Of a stretch of DNA of 64,000 bases, positions 19,823 to 33,427 are shown one piece after another (position 1 is the stretch's first letter; the number at the start of each line of letters is the position of its first letter). Under the pieces are notes generated by a model that was not told the origin of the DNA, did no database searches, and saw nothing but the letters and a program-made list of their open reading frames with translations. The stretch spans positions 283,085,426 through 283,149,425 of the forward strand of contig CP136063.1 of assembly GCA_032622095.1 (NCBI GenBank), given 5' to 3'. Origin of the DNA: Siphonodentalium dalli. Taxonomy: Eukaryota; Mollusca; Scaphopoda; Gadilida; Siphonodentaliidae. Made by a program: the position numbers and the translations under genes.

Positions 19823-21109
19823 ATAGCGCCTATACAAAACGGCATATATAAATCGGATGAAATAAAGCTGCTTTGCATATCACCGTTTTGCATACACCGG
19901 TTCGCATACCACTGTTTTGCATACACCGGTTTACTTAACAGTCATAAGCTGTTTTGCATAGACAACCGTTTTACATATACCGTTTTAATAGGCCGTTTTG
20001 CATAAGGACAACCGTTTTACATATACCGTTTAACATGTCTTCAATAGCCGTTTTGTATAGGGATGTCGATTTATTAAGTCGATGTTGCTTTTCAGGAAAA
20101 CAAGCACCCCCTCTAAATGCCCAATCTCAGACCTACCCGTCTTCTGGCTGAGCATCGGCATCGAGAAAATAATGTGACCTCCCTATACAAAACGGCTATT
20201 CAAGACATGTTAAACGGGTATATGTAAAAGGGTTTTCCATATGCAAAACGGCCTATGTAAAACGGGTATATGGAAAACAGTTTTCCTTATGCAAAACGGT
20301 TTATGTGCCAACAAATCGTGTTAAGTAAAACGGTGTATGCAAAACAGTGTCATGTGAAACGGTGTATGTAAAACAGTGATATGCAAAGCAGCCGCGTTTT
20401 GCATAGGTGCTCCGTTTTGTATAACTGTTTCCGTTCATCCGATTTATATATCCGTTTTGTATAGGCGCTAAAGTTGGAGTGATAGCGATTGTCGCTTGAT
20501 TGAAGCTGAAGTCATCACTCCAACATTATACAAAACGGAGCACCTATGCAAAAGGGCAACTGTTTCACATATACCGTTTTACATACGCTGGTTTGCATAA
20601 GGACAGCCGTTTTATATATGCCGATTTGCATTGGCCAAATGGCCGTTTTGTATAAAGTGGTCTATTTATTAATTCGATATTTTCAGCAAAACAAGCACCC
20701 CCCTCTCCTTGCGCAATATGGGACCTTACCCCGTCATCTGGCTGAACATGGGTATCGAGAAAATAAATCGACCTCCCTATACAAAACGGCTATTGAAGCC
20801 ATGTTAAACGGTATATGTAAAAGGGTTGTCCATATGCAAAACGGCCTATGTAAAACGGTATATGCAAAGCAGCAGCGTTTTGCATAGGTGCTCCGTTTTG
20901 TATATACGGCCATAGTTATACAAAAGTAATTAGATATTGTTTTTCGGCAAAACAAGCAACCCCCTCTCCTTGCGCAATCTCAGACCTACCCGTCTTCTGG
21001 CTGAACATCGGTATCGAGAAAATAATGCGACCTCCCTATACAAAACGGCTATTCAAGACATGTTAAACGGTATATGTAAAAGGGTTGTCCATATGCAAAA
21101 CGACAGCCG

Positions 21110-21152
21110 TTAGGGTTAGGGTTAGGGTTAGGGGTTAGGGGTTAGGGGTTAG
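21110..21152 (+). repeat. Interstitial telomeric array (TTAGGG)
   Basis: Short block equivalent to 277-344, with fewer repeats. Confidence 0.9.
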
Positions 21153-21355
21153 TTATACAAAGTTATACAAAATAGTTATACAAAACGGCCATAGTTATAC
21201 AAAACGGAGCACCTATGTAAAACGCTGCTGCTTTGCATATACCGTTTTACATAGGCCGTTTTGCATATGGACAACCATTTTACATATATCATGTGTCATT
21301 TTGTATAACTATGGCCGTTCATCCGATTTACATACGCTGTTTTGTATAGGCGCTA

Positions 21356-21566
21356 TTAGGGTTAGGGTTAGGGTTAGGGTTAAGGTTAGGGTATGGGTTA
21401 GGGTTAGGGGTTAGGGTTAGTGTTATACAAAACGGAGCACCCTAACCCTAACACTAACCCATACCCTAACCCCTAACCCTAACCCTAACCCATACCCGAA
21501 CCCTAACCCTAACCCTAACCCTAACCTTAACCCTAACCCTAACCCTAACCCTAACCGTAACCCTAA
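21356..21566. repeat. Facing telomeric arrays, contracted
   Basis: TTAGGG at 21,356-21,420 and CCCTAA at 21,440-21,566. Both arms are shorter than in the other units. Confidence 0.9.
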
Positions 21567-22750
21567 TAGCGCCTATACAAAACGGCATATATAAATCGGA
21601 TGAAATAAAGCTGCTTTGCATATCACCTTTTTGCATACACCGGTTCGCATACCACTGTTTTGCATACACCGGTTTACTTAACAGTCATAAGCTGTTTTGC
21701 ATAGACAACCGTTTTACATATACCGTTTTAATAGGCCGTTTTGCATAATGACAACCGTTTTACATATACCGTTTAACATGTCTTCAATAGCCGTTTTGTA
21801 TAGGGATGTCGATTTATTAAGTCGATGTTGCTTTTCAGGAAAACAAGCACCCCCTCTAAATGCCCAATCTCAGACCTACCCGTCTTCTGGCTGAACATCG
21901 GCATCGAGAAAATAATGTGACCTCCCTATACAAAACGGCTATTCAAGACATGTTAAACGGGTATATGTAAAAGGGTTTTCCATATGCAAAACGGCCTATG
22001 TAAAACGGGTATATGGAAAACAGTTTTCCTTATGCAAAACGGTTTATGTGCCAACAAATCTTGTTAAGTAAAACGGTGTATGCAAAACAGTGTCATGTGA
22101 AACGGTGTATGTAAAACAGTGATATGCAAAGCAGCCGCGTTTTGCATAGGTGCTCCGTTTTGTATAACTGTTTCCGTTCATCCGATTTATATATCCGTTT
22201 TGTATAGGCGCTAAAGTTGGAGTGATAGCGATTGTCGCTGAAGTCATCACTCCAACATTATACAAAACGGAGCACCTATGCAAAAGGGCAACTGTTTCAC
22301 ATATACCGTTTTACATACGCTGGTTTGCATAAGGACAGCCGTTTTATATATGCCGATTTGCATTGGCCAAATGGCCGTTTTGCATAAAGTGGTCTATTTA
22401 TTAGTTCATCTGGCTGAACATGGGTATCGAGAAAATAAATCGACCTCCCTATACAAAACGGATATTGAAGCCATGTTAAACGGTATATGTAAAAGGGTTG
22501 TCCATATGCAAAACGGCGTAAGTAAAACTGCAAAACAGTGATATGTAAACCGCCTACCTTTTTGTACAAGTACTCCGTTTTGTATAACTATGGCCGTTCA
22601 TCATTATTTCAGCTTTATCAAGACGTTGCCACTTTTATTTGGGGGAGGAGAGTCCAGACAATGCCTGGCGAAACCCCCGACCTCCGGCAGGTAAGTGGCA
22701 ACCCCCCCCCCCCCAACATGAGTTTGAGCCCCTGTTGTCGGGGTAGGACT

Positions 22751-23241
22751 AACAAGAGCATCGCTAGGGCGTGGCAAAATACGCCCTTTAGCCATTTCGA
22801 ATTGTACTATCGCAAAATAAGAGAATACTTTGAGCTTACATTTAACCCTTTACCCAACAGAAGGGCCCTGTGCCAATGTTGGGTAAAGGGTTAAAGAAAA
22901 TCTGATATACCCCTAATTGGCGTGTAGTTTTAGCTGGGAAATACACATACCAGCTTTGGTTCAGCTCAAATAATAAAAACTGGAGTTATCGGTCGGAAAC
23001 CAAAATGTTATGAAATTGGTCAAATTCTAAGTTGAAAAAGGGCCGTAACTCATGTAAAAATAATTGGACATAACCCATATTCGAACTTGGCCTGTATCTT
23101 TAGCTGGGAAATACACATACCAACTTTGGTTCAGATCAAATAATCCAAACTGGAGTTATCGATCGGAAACCAAAAATGTTAACGGACAGACGGACAGACA
23201 GACAGACAGACGGATGGACGGACAGACTGATAACGACAATT
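22751..23241 (+). mobile_element. AACAAGAG...(GGAC/AGAC)n repeat, second copy
   Basis: Copy of 5,737-6,237 with a slightly shorter microsatellite; it contains the same 45 bp MITE at 22,846-22,890 flanked by TTAA. Confidence 0.6.
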
Positions 23242-23375
23242 TGTAGCTAGCCGGGACCCGACCCACCAATGAAAAACAATTATGTCAGATGAATTTTTTT
23301 ATATAAAGATATCAATAATAACAATAGCATCTATAACAATAGCATCTATGTCTCGCAAACAAGTAAAATAATAAA

Positions 23376-23690
23376 AACAAGAGGTGCATCGGAGATGCTG
23401 TAGTCTCGTTGACGGTGGCTACCACCTGGTGGTTACTATAGAGGTTTTTTCAAAAAGTGGATTAAAAAGTAAGTTATGCGGAAAAAATATTTCGGCATAT
23501 TTTCAGAGTAAAAAAACCCATAACTGTAGTAAAAATTTGCAACCAATATCGAACTTGACCTTTATTTCCATGCAGGAAATTCACATACCAATTTTGGTGG
23601 GAATCAAATAAACGTTACTCAAGTTATCATCCGGAAACGATAAATTCGACACAGACAGACAGACGGACGGACGGACGGATGGACAGACGC
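23376..23690 (+). mobile_element. Second-type GGAC-tailed repeat, second copy
   Basis: Copy of 6,374-6,702; single-base differences include GGATGGACAG in the tail. Confidence 0.55.
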
Positions 23691-24007
23691 CCACCGACAT
23701 CGCCAAACCATAGGTCTCGATTGTTTCACAACTCGACCAATGATGCCCTGGTTCGAGGACCAATCATATAGGCCATGCCAGGGCAGTGGTACCTGTGGTC
23801 ATCGAACCAGGGCATCATTGGTCGAGTTGGAGACCTTCTTGCTGAAGACAGGACGAGAGTACGGTTTGAGTCTTTCTGGCTGATGAATATCGAACAAACT
23901 ACCAGGTTGATCGACATAGAACCACCGATCTTTTTGTGAACCAATCACTGGCCACCATGAATTGGCTCTGTATTGAAACATAGTATGTTCATTCCTTAAT
24001 AACGTTA

Positions 24008-27000
24008 CTAATAAAAATACAATCTGAAATATTTCCCCTTCCTCGGCTGCATCCTTTCTTTGTTGACCTTCGTGTTGTATGGGCAGTGGTACCTGTATAT
24101 ATGTGTGTATATAGTCGATGCACTTTTCAAAGTGACTGAATTGCATTTCTCTGCACTGCAGAATATTGTCATTGTGGGCTTATATTTCTTCGCCAAGACT
24201 TGCTGGAGAGTCGGCGTGCCTTCGCTCTTCCATTTCCCATCAAGCGACTTCTTGGGCCGGCCCTGGTATGTCTTTTCAACTGAAGGTGATAGGTGTCCAA
24301 GGAAGAAGATCTTGCCGATAGACGGCCTAGGCTGTAAACAGAAACAAAGTTATATAAATAACATGAAAAAGAAGTCCGTTTCCATAAAGATTAACCTCAC
24401 AAAGATTCCTTCACTTATAAATAGACAGAACGTCAGAAGTGTTCCAATGAGTTCAACGTTATGAAGAACTTATTGGGACACGAGTGGTGTTCTGTGTTTA
24501 TTACACACCACTAGGACTATTTTAAGAGCGAATTTTAAGCATTTCAAACTTTACGAAATCCGTTCTGCACACGTGTGCGGAACAGCTTTTTAATTACCAC
24601 ACGGGTTGGCACTGACGTATTTCTTTTATGCGTAGGATGGGTGTGTAATAAAAAGTCAAAATTATGTAAATCGGCCAGTTTGTTCTTAGATTGAAAGATG
24701 GCTTAGATGCAAAGGGCGTAGATAGTTTAGATGCAGACGACATAGCTCTTCTCACATGAAAAAGAAGTCTGTTTTCTATAAAGCAAGCCGTTTTATAAAT
24801 ATAGAAACATAATTCACTTTTTTCTTAATTCAATTTTTAGGTATGTGCTCTACTCATATGGACGAAGGCTATTTATGTGTAAAAAAACAAATGTTTTAAA
24901 AATTCAAGAAGCACGTGTTGCCTAATTTCAATTACAATTCTGTCTGAATTCACAATCGAAATCTAACCATAAAATTGCCTCCAAAGTAACAAACTGATGG
25001 AATAATTTGAACGGTCCCAAGCCCCCCCCCCCCCCCCCCCCCCCCGTACCCACCCACCCTTCCAATTTAATTTGATTTATTTATCCGTTCTACAGGAAAA
25101 GATTTGTGTACAGATTCCTTCACTTATAAAAGTTAAAATTATGTAAATTACATACCGGTGTTTCAGGAACGACGACTGGACGACGAGGTGATGTAGGACT
25201 GGAACGAGATTCCTCAATGGCGACTGGACGACGAGGTGATGTAGGACTGGAACGAGATTCCTCAATGGCAGAGACGGTTTCGATACGCTGTCGTTTAAGA
25301 GGAATGGCGACTGGACGACGAGGTGATGTAGGACTGGAACGAGATTCCTCAATGGCGACTGGACGAGGCCTAGATGCACGAGAGCTGGACGATTCGGACG
25401 ATGGAACGACGCCTGCTAGAAGACGAGGACGACTGGAATGATGAGCACGACGACTTGGACTGGAATGATGAGAACGACGATGAGGACTGGAGTGAGATTT
25501 CTCAATGTTAGAGATGCTTTCGTCCTGGACGACTGGAAGACAGGAAGACTGGACAGCTAAAGAATCCGCTAAGATCATGGCGACCTGCTGGTGGACTTTA
25601 TATCTTTTGGAAAGTTTGGAGACCTTCTTGCTGAAGACAGGACGAGACGCTAAGATCATGGCGACCTGCTGGTGGACTTTATATCTTTTGGAAAGTTTGG
25701 AGACCTTCTTGCTGAAGACAGGACGAGAGTACGGAAACCCAGGACGAAGAAAGCATCTCAGACTGCAAGACTGGACGACTGGAAGACTGGACGACTGGAA
25801 GACTGGAAGACTGGAACGACGCGGGCTTGATATAGGACGGAAAGACGGGTGGAGCGACGACGGCTTTCTGCGTCCTGGGTTTCCATACACTGTCGTTTAA
25901 GAGGCCTGGATGGACGAGAGCTGGACGATGGACCGGCGACTGGACTGGAAGAACGAGATCTTGATGTAGACACAGAGCGGGACGATGGAAGGATGCGTGC
26001 TGGACGACGACTTGGACTGGAACGAGATTCCTCAATGTCAGAGATGCTTTCTGCGTCCATACACTGTCGTTTAAGAAGACTGGAAGACTGGACGACTGCA
26101 AGACTGGACGACTGGAAGACTGGACGACTGCAAGACTGGCAAGACTGGATTGGACGACTGGAAGACCTTCGTGTTGTATTGGCAGTGGTACCTATATATG
26201 CGTTTATATATAGTGACTGAATGGCATTTACGACGAGGGCTTTATGTAGGACTGGAAAGACTACTCGTTCGTGGACTAGATATCTTTGTGATCGTTTAGA
26301 AACCTTCTTGCTGAAGACAGGACGACTTGCTGAAGAATGAACGAGAGTAATGAATTGCCGCTGTATCTGTAATTCATCACTGGACGACTGGAAGACTGGA
26401 CGACTGGAAGACTGGAAGGACGACGGCTTTCTGCGTCCTGGGTTTCCATACACTGTCGTTTAAGAGGCCTGGAAGACTGGACGACTGGAAGACTGGACTT
26501 GGTGAAGAATGGACGAGAGTAAGGCTCGAGTCTTCCTGGCTGATCAATATCAATTTACCAGGTTCATCTACATAGGGACGACGACGGCTTTATGTAGGAC
26601 TGGAAAGACGGGTGGAACGACGACGGCTTTATGTAGGACTGGAAAGACGGGTGGAACGACGACAGCAGCGCTATGATCAGGGCTACTCGTTCGTGGATAG
26701 ATATCCAAGCGGAAAGCGATCAAACGACTTGGACGTGACGACTGGAACGAGATTTCTCAATGTCAGAGATGCTTTCTTCGTCCTGGGTTTCCATGCTTCA
26801 TCAGGTCTGAAAGAAAAAACATAGGCCTATTAAATATATAATTAAGGTTAAGGTTAAATTAAATCGTCAAACTATAAGTCGAGTTTTGGAAAAAACTCGA
26901 CTAAAAATGCACGTTGTTCCTTCAAAGACACCATTTTTGAAGGAACAACGGGCGTCATTTATGACACCACTTTTGATTGAAATCTCGGATAAATAAATCA

Positions 27001-29047
27001 AACAAGAGCATCGCTAGGGCGTGGCAAAATACGCCCTTTAGCCATTTCGAATTGTACTATCGCAAAATAAGATAATACTTGGGCTTACATTTAAAGAAAA
27101 TCTGATAAATATATGCTCAAACCCCCTCACGAACATAAACAGTTTAAGCGATGACACTAGCTACATATTCTATATTTAATAATAATAATAAAAATTGATA
27201 AACAAAATGAGTAGCCGTCAGAAACTGACTATAATACCATCTTTTTTCCAGAACAAAGAAAAGCTGCCAAAAGACAAAGACAAAGCAAAAATGAGGTTGA
27301 AGTATTACTATCGGAATCCACGAATGCCACTTGTGAAACAAAAGTTCAGACTGTACCGATGGATGACCAACTCACAAACATGGAGGCAAGCTTTGTGCCG
27401 CGAATCGCCAATGTTATCAGCTTAGCTGGCACAGTTTCTTCAAGATGTGACAAACTTCGCAAAATTGCACCACGACCATCGGCCATGCCATCTACTCAAC
27501 AATCACAAATGTTTTCCATTGCATCTATTCCACAACATTCTTTGAATAGCATCACAGAGGAGGCACAAAATACTGAGGCATTAACAAATATTCCGAAATC
27601 CGCCTTATATCATAGCGAGCAGAATTTGAGAAAGAGCGGGAGATTAACAAGATTACCCAAGCGTCTTTCTTCTGATAATGGACACACATCTCATCTTGGA
27701 TCTATCGTCTGTCCAGTATCTGGTTTAACCAAATTGAATGAGGAGGTCTGGAAAACGAAAATGAAGGAAGAGCAAGTAAGAAAAACTTAAAAGGCAACTG
27801 AGAACAGAAATAAATGTTCTCTAATCTATACTATATATTTTGAGACTTCGTATATATATGTGTATATATGCACTTCATAGAATCCAAAACGCGTGTAAAG
27901 ATTGAGCTCAAACTTCCTATGTAAGTGTCAAATCCCACCGACACGACCGTGGTCGCGGTTTAGAGAAGCTCAGAGCACCCGTTCTCCAATCTCAAATCAC
28001 AGCAAAGGCACTGCGGGGGTTAATCAAGTGATTATTTAATGAGCGTTTGTTTTTGACGCATCTCTATAAAGAGCGTCTGTTTCCCATTCAACGTTATTCG
28101 CATCTGCAGAGTTATACGGGAACGCAAACGTTATTGCTCGAAATTTATTCCCTGCGAGCACGGATGGCGCGCTTTGTTTTTACAGAACCAAAATGTTATG
28201 AAATTGGTCAAATTCTAAGTCGAAAAAGGGCCGTAACTCATGTAAAAAAAATTGGACGGAACCCATATTTGAACTTGGCCTGTATCTTTAGCTGAGAAAT
28301 ACACATACCAACTTTGGTTCAGATCAAATAATCCAAACTGGAGTTATCGGTCGGAAACCAAAAATGTTAACAGACGGTAAAATTCTAAGTCGAAAAAGGG
28401 CCGTAACTCATGTAAAAATAATTGGACATAACCCATATTCGAACTTGGCCTGTATCTTTAGCTGGGAAATACACATACCAACTTTGGTTCAGATCAAATA
28501 ATCCAAACTGGAGTTATCGGTCGGAAACCAAAAATGTTAACGGACGGACGGACGGACGGACGGACAGACAGACGGACAGACGGACGGCGGACAGACTGAT
28601 AACTTTGGAGGCAATTTTATGGTTAGATTTCGATTGTGAATTCAGACAGAATTAGGCAACACGTGCTTTTTGAAGTTTGTTTACACATCGTCATCGTGCG
28701 GCCACCGCCGAAGAAACGTGGCCTGGCCGACATTGGCCGCCATTTAACACAAGCGGAAGTAGAAATCGCTGGAAATGTACACAGATATTTTCAATTCGAA
28801 ATCTTGTGGGGGTTGCCTTTCGTAAATAGATAAGATAAGATTTATTGAAGCAAACTAAATAGTTCTGTAGAGTCAAAACTATCGCCAGAAGTCCTTGGTT
28901 TTACAAAGACATCCCCGAACAAAATCTGGGGGCCTACCGATCTGCATAAATGAAACAAATCGAAAAATAGGGGCCTTAACCTATAATAAACGTAACCTAT
29001 AATAAACGAAGGTTTTACTAACCAGAAGTACAAGAATCCGTGTCCAT
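24008..29047 (-). pseudogene. Left gene copy, second locus
   Basis: First exon 29,047-29,023, large exon region 26,806-25,156, last exon 24,331-24,008. The same early stop phase and module jumble are seen as in 7,006-12,137. It has two fewer 48 bp units in the exon minisatellite (96 bases less), and ATTGAG of the ISDIE motif became ATTGAG after a nearby D-to-N codon change (CTCAATGTTAGAG, 25,501). Confidence 0.5.
27252..27775 (+). CDS. Orphan exon-like open segment, second copy
   Basis: Same acceptor, 174 open codons and GTAAGA donor as 10,346-10,869, apparently identical in sequence. Conservation here reflects the recent duplication and does not by itself show selection. Confidence 0.4.
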
Positions 29048-29317
29048 TTTCAAGATAGAGAGAGAAATATTGGTGTTAAGAAGTTGAGTGTTGTCGCCAC
29101 GACCTGCATCCGGGGAACTGACTGCACATGGGATTTTTCGCGCCATGCAAATCGGCATTTTCATTGGCTGATGTAAAGCGGCGCAATTTGATTCGACGAA
29201 ATTCCTTGACTCCTATGACGTATTCAAAATGGCCCATTGATAATTAACGCTTTAACTGCCAACTACATGAGCTGAGTTCCACTCACTCAATTTATTCACA
29301 CCTATAGTTCTTGAATA

Positions 29318-29429
29318 GCACTGTTTTGCATAGCACTGTTTTTGCATAGCACTGTTTTGCATAACCCTGTTTTGCATACCACTGTTTTGCATACCACTGT
29401 TTTGCATACCACTGTTTTGCATACCACTG
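29318..29429. repeat. 15 bp minisatellite, second copy
   Basis: Same copy number and variants as 12,408-12,519. Confidence 0.85.
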
Positions 29430-30424
29430 AATCGTGAATCCACTTTTATGTCGGCCTCGCTGCATTGACGGAGGAAGGGGCACACGCCGGGCCATGGTCG
29501 TGTTCTAGACCTGTATACGAAGGGCACATCCCTCGGATAAGCGGATTGCCTGAAATATCATGGGGCGAGCTCGAAGCATACCATGCAGATACGACAGAAC
29601 CCCTCATCATCTCATGGGCATACTAGGGCCCCCGACACATTAAGTGTCCACCTGGGATTTCGCAGAGGACCTTGCATCGAGGTACCTTCTAATCGTCATT
29701 TAAAAACAGTCATACTGCCTGACCGGCTATAGGCCTGTATACCTATAGGGGTCATGGCGACGCCCGCTGTGATTTTGTTGTTGTGGGGGCCCTTGTGGCC
29801 CCGATGTCTCACCCCACCCTGGTCTTTCCATATCACTCCCAATGGGTGAGCCGGTGCCGCCACTGATTAAATGCAGTGATCAAATTTCTTGCAAGGTGCG
29901 GTTTGTCTTATTTAATAAGCTGCACGGGGCCCACCGGTATAGGACTCATACCTGGTGGTTCCGTTCAGCATAGGCCTACATCCGTACATCTTACCATTGT
30001 TTGGTAGAAATGTTACACGCGATATATATGTAATTATATGAGGGTCCATTATGGGGGCCCAGTAGTACCTCCACATCCCTGCGTTAAACCAGAGATAAAA
30101 AACCTTTTTGGTCGAAAAAACTCTGGAAGCATTGAATGCAAGGTGTCTAAAAATGTAATTCATTTTTACTTATATGAGTGCATTAAAGCTATCAAATAAT
30201 GAAGTAATTTGGTTGTGTATATGAACTATAGGTGTGATTAAATTGAGTGAGTGGAAAGGTGTGATTAAATTGAGCGAGTGGAACTGAGCTCATGTTAACG
30301 AGGGATATGCGTATAGAATAATAGTTGGCAGTCAAAGGGTTAATTAGCAATGGGCCGCTTTGAATACGTCATAGAATGGATGTCAAGGAATTTCGTCGAA
30401 TGAAATTGCGCCGTTTTGCAGCAG

Positions 30425-30469
30425 CCAATGAAAGCCGTTTTGCATGGCGCGAAAAATCCCCATATATAG
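30425..30469 (+). promoter_or_regulatory. Core promoter, second right gene copy
   Basis: The CCAAT box, GGCGCGAAAA and TATATAG (30,463-30,469) are all conserved before ATG 30,518. Confidence 0.45.
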
Positions 30470-30517
30470 TTGCTTGCACGTGTTTACTCAACCTCTCAAC
30501 ACAAATCTTTCTCAAAA

Positions 30518-31948
30518 ATGGACACGGATTATTCTAATTGTGGTTAGTAAAATTCTTCGTTTATTATAGGTTAAGGGCCCTACGTACATGGGTAGGCCCC
30601 ATTTGTGCGTGATAATCCACATTTTTCGATTTGTTTCGGTGTATGCAAAACAGTGTCATGCAAATCGGTAGATCGGTAGATTTTGTTTGGGGATGTCTTT
30701 GTAAAACCAAGGACTTCTGGCGATAGTTTTGACTCTACAGAACTATATGGTTTGCTTCAATAAATCTTATCTTATCTATTTACCCCCATACGAAAGGCAA
30801 CCCCCACAAGATTTCGGAATGAAAATATCTGTGTACATTTCCGCCAATTTATACTTCCGCTTTGTGTTAAATGTCGTCCAAAACGTGCCATGATGGCCTG
30901 AAATTTGTTGAATTTTCATGGTATCAAATTCCCAGGTATGTGCTCTACTCAAATGGCTACTCATATGGACGAAGGCTATTTATGTGTAAAAAAAAAAATG
31001 TCTAAAAAACTTCAAGAAGCACGTGTTGCCTAATTTCGTTTACAATTCTGTCTGAATTCACAATCGAAATCTAACCATAAAATTGCCTCCAAAGTAACAA
31101 ACTGATGGAATAATTTGAACGGTCCCAAGCCACCACACCCCCCACCCCCCCCGTACCCACCCACCCGTACCCACCCACCCTTCCAATTTAATTTGATTTA
31201 TTTATCCGAGATTTCAATCAAAAGTGGTGTCATAAATGACGCCCGTTGTTCCTTCAAAAATGGTGTCTTTGAAGGAACAACGTGCATTTTTAGTTTGACG
31301 AGTTACTTTAACCTTAACCATATATTTAATAGGCCTATGTTTTTTCTTTCAGAAGTGATGAATTACAGATACACAGCCAATTCATGGTGGCCAGTGATTG
31401 GTTCAGCAACAGATCGGTGGTTCTATGTCGATCAACCTGGTAGTAAGTTCGATATTCATCAGCCAGAAAGACTAAAACCGTACTCTCGTCCTGTCTTCAG
31501 CAAGAAGGTCTCCAAACTTTCCAAAAGATATAAAGTCCACCAGCAGGTCGCCATGATCTTAGCGGATTCTTTAGCTGTCCAGTCTTCCTGTCTTCCAGTC
31601 GTCCAGGACGAAAGCATCTCTGACATTGAGAAATCTCACTCCAGTCCTCGTCGTCGTGCTCATCATTCCAGTCGTCCTCGTGTTCTAGCAGGCGATGTTC
31701 CATCGTCCGAATCGTCCAGCTCTCGTGCATCCAGGCCTCGTCCAGTCGCCATTGAGGAATCTCGTTCCAGTCCTACATCACCTCGTCGTCCAGTCGCCAT
31801 TCCTCTTAAACGACAGCGTATCGAAACCGTCTCTGCCATTGAGGAATCTCGTTCCAGTCCTACATCACCTCGTCGTCCAGTCGCCATTGAGGAATCTCGT
31901 TCCAGTCCTACATCACCTCGTCGTCCAGTCGTCGTTCCTGAAACACCG
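30518..31948 (+). pseudogene. Right gene copy, second locus, last exon lost
   Basis: Exons 30,518-30,542 and 31,353-31,948 keep the frame and splice sites of 13,608-16,273, with one 87 bp repeat fewer. The intron starts normally at 31,949 but at 32,507, just after GTGTGGTAATT, the sequence jumps to exon-repeat DNA and the LINE fragment. The AT-hook-like and Cys/His exon is therefore missing. If transcribed, it would read through into the array. Confidence 0.55.
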
Positions 31949-32507
31949 GTATGTAATTTACATAATTTTAACTTTTATAAGTGAAGGAATCTGTACACAA
32001 ATCTTTTCCTGTAGAACGGATAAATAAATCAAATTAAATTGGAAGGGTGGGTGGGTATGGGGGGGGGGAGGGGTGGGCTTGGGACCGTTCAAATTATTCC
32101 ATCAGTTTGTTACTTTGGAGGCAATTTTATGGTTAGATTTCGATTGTGAATTCAGACAGAATTGTAATTGAAATTAGGCAACACGTGCTTCTTGAATTTT
32201 TAAAACATTTGTTTTTTTACACATAAATAGCCTTCGTCCATATGAGTAGAGCACATACCTAAAAATTGAATTAAGAAAAAAGTGAATTATGTTTCTATAT
32301 TTATAAAACGGCTTGCTTTATAGAAAACAGACTTCTTTTTCATGTGAGAAGAGCTATGTCGTCTGCATCTAAACTATCTACGCCCTTTGCATCTAAGCCA
32401 TCTTTCAATCTAAGAACAAACTGGCCGATTTACATAATTTTGACTTTTTATTACACACCCATCCTACGCATAAAAGAAATACGTCAGTGCCAACCCGTGT
32501 GGTAATT

Positions 32508-32681
32508 CCTCTTAAACGACAGCGTATCGAAACCGTCTCTGCCATTGAGGAATCTCGTTCCAGTCCTACATCACCTCGTCGTCCAGTCGCCATTCCTCTT
32601 AAACGACAGCGTATCGAAACCGTCTCTGCCATTGAGGAATCTCGTTCCAGTCCTACATCACCTCGTCGTCCAGTCGCCATT
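32508..32681 (+). pseudogene. Captured exon fragment, exactly two 87 bp repeats
   Basis: 174 bases encode two copies of PLKRQRIETVSAIEESRSS... in frame. An ATG-started frame (32,487-32,705) would give a 72-residue peptide with two nuclear-signal-like KRQR motifs and SPRR sites. Left junction follows GTGTGGTAATT, right junction precedes AGGAGTAGGCAAATATG. Confidence 0.7.
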
Positions 32682-32695
32682 AGGAGTAGGCAAAT

Positions 32696-33427
32696 ATGCA
32701 TCTAACACTGCAGTTAGGGCGGAATTGGGTAGCTATCCACATCGACGCTATTTGTAGAATGGCCGCATATGCTATTAAAATTTCTAATAATGTTGACAGT
32801 AACTTGATCAGAAATGCCATGATTGAACAACGTTCACCCGGCGTTCAGAAATCAATATTCAAAACGACGGCAGCATTTGGGTTAAATATCACCGACGGCA
32901 CACAAGTTGTCAAGAATCTTACTAACTTGAGACAGCAGTTACAATCCAACTATCATAACGACTTTATTTTTAATATGAGCGATGAAGCATCTAAAACAGG
33001 GAGTAACAAACTACGGATGTATCGCATTTTCAAAACTACTTTTCAAATGGAACCTTACTTGCTCAATACCCAATACAATGAAGACAAAATAGCATTCACG
33101 AGATTAAGAATAAGTAATCACGCCCTAGCGATAGAGCATGGTAGACATTACCAACCTCCGATACCCTTACCAGATAGAGTATGTACCTTTTGTTTCAATA
33201 CAAAAAAGCAAATAGAGGACGATGTTCACTTCATTATGGATTGTCCTCTTTACGCGTCACTGAGATCGGAATTATTTTCCATAATGGGAAATAATTACAT
33301 AAATTTCCAACTATTAGACAAAGAGTATCAATTCATAACTATTCTAGAAAACAGATGTCCTCGCATATGTGCGAAAATCTGCAACATGGTTAAACAATTC
33401 TTCAAACTCCGAACAGAACAGTGTTAA
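32696..33427 (+). pseudogene. Non-LTR retrotransposon C-terminal fragment
   Basis: 243 codons, ending in the part that follows the reverse-transcriptase domain in many LINEs. Landmarks are KLRMYRIFKTTF (105-116), RLRISNHALAIEHGR (136-150) and a zinc-knuckle-like C-x2-C-x11-H-x4-C at Cys163, Cys166, His178, Cys183 followed by PLY. The catalytic palm with the YxDD-type motif is absent, so it is a 5'-truncated copy with no activity of its own. The true frame probably began upstream; ATG 32,696 is just the first available start. Downstream, AAATAAAG-type signals (about 36,929 in the long unit) suit a LINE 3' end. Confidence 0.75.

Larger units (their letters stand above)
17590..22520. repeat. Second satellite block
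   Basis: It starts as the inverted end of the first palindrome, switches at about 18,000 from motif satellite into CCCTAA repeats, and continues as direct copies of the 1.85 kb unit, with stem-loops near 17,862-17,946, 18,695-18,772, 20,453-20,537 and 22,195-22,269. No coding region seen. Confidence 0.85.
22250..32507. repeat. Second copy of the palindromic locus (3'-truncated)
   Basis: Matches 5,237-15,687 with offsets of 17,013 falling to 16,906-16,910. The offset changes come mainly from lost exon minisatellite copies. It breaks off at 32,507, where the array-specific exon repeats begin, so the outer right arm is absent. Confidence 0.9.

Noticed and set aside
32405-32701. 98-codon minus-strand frame in every array unit
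   Set aside because: Mostly antisense of the captured exon repeats plus intron.
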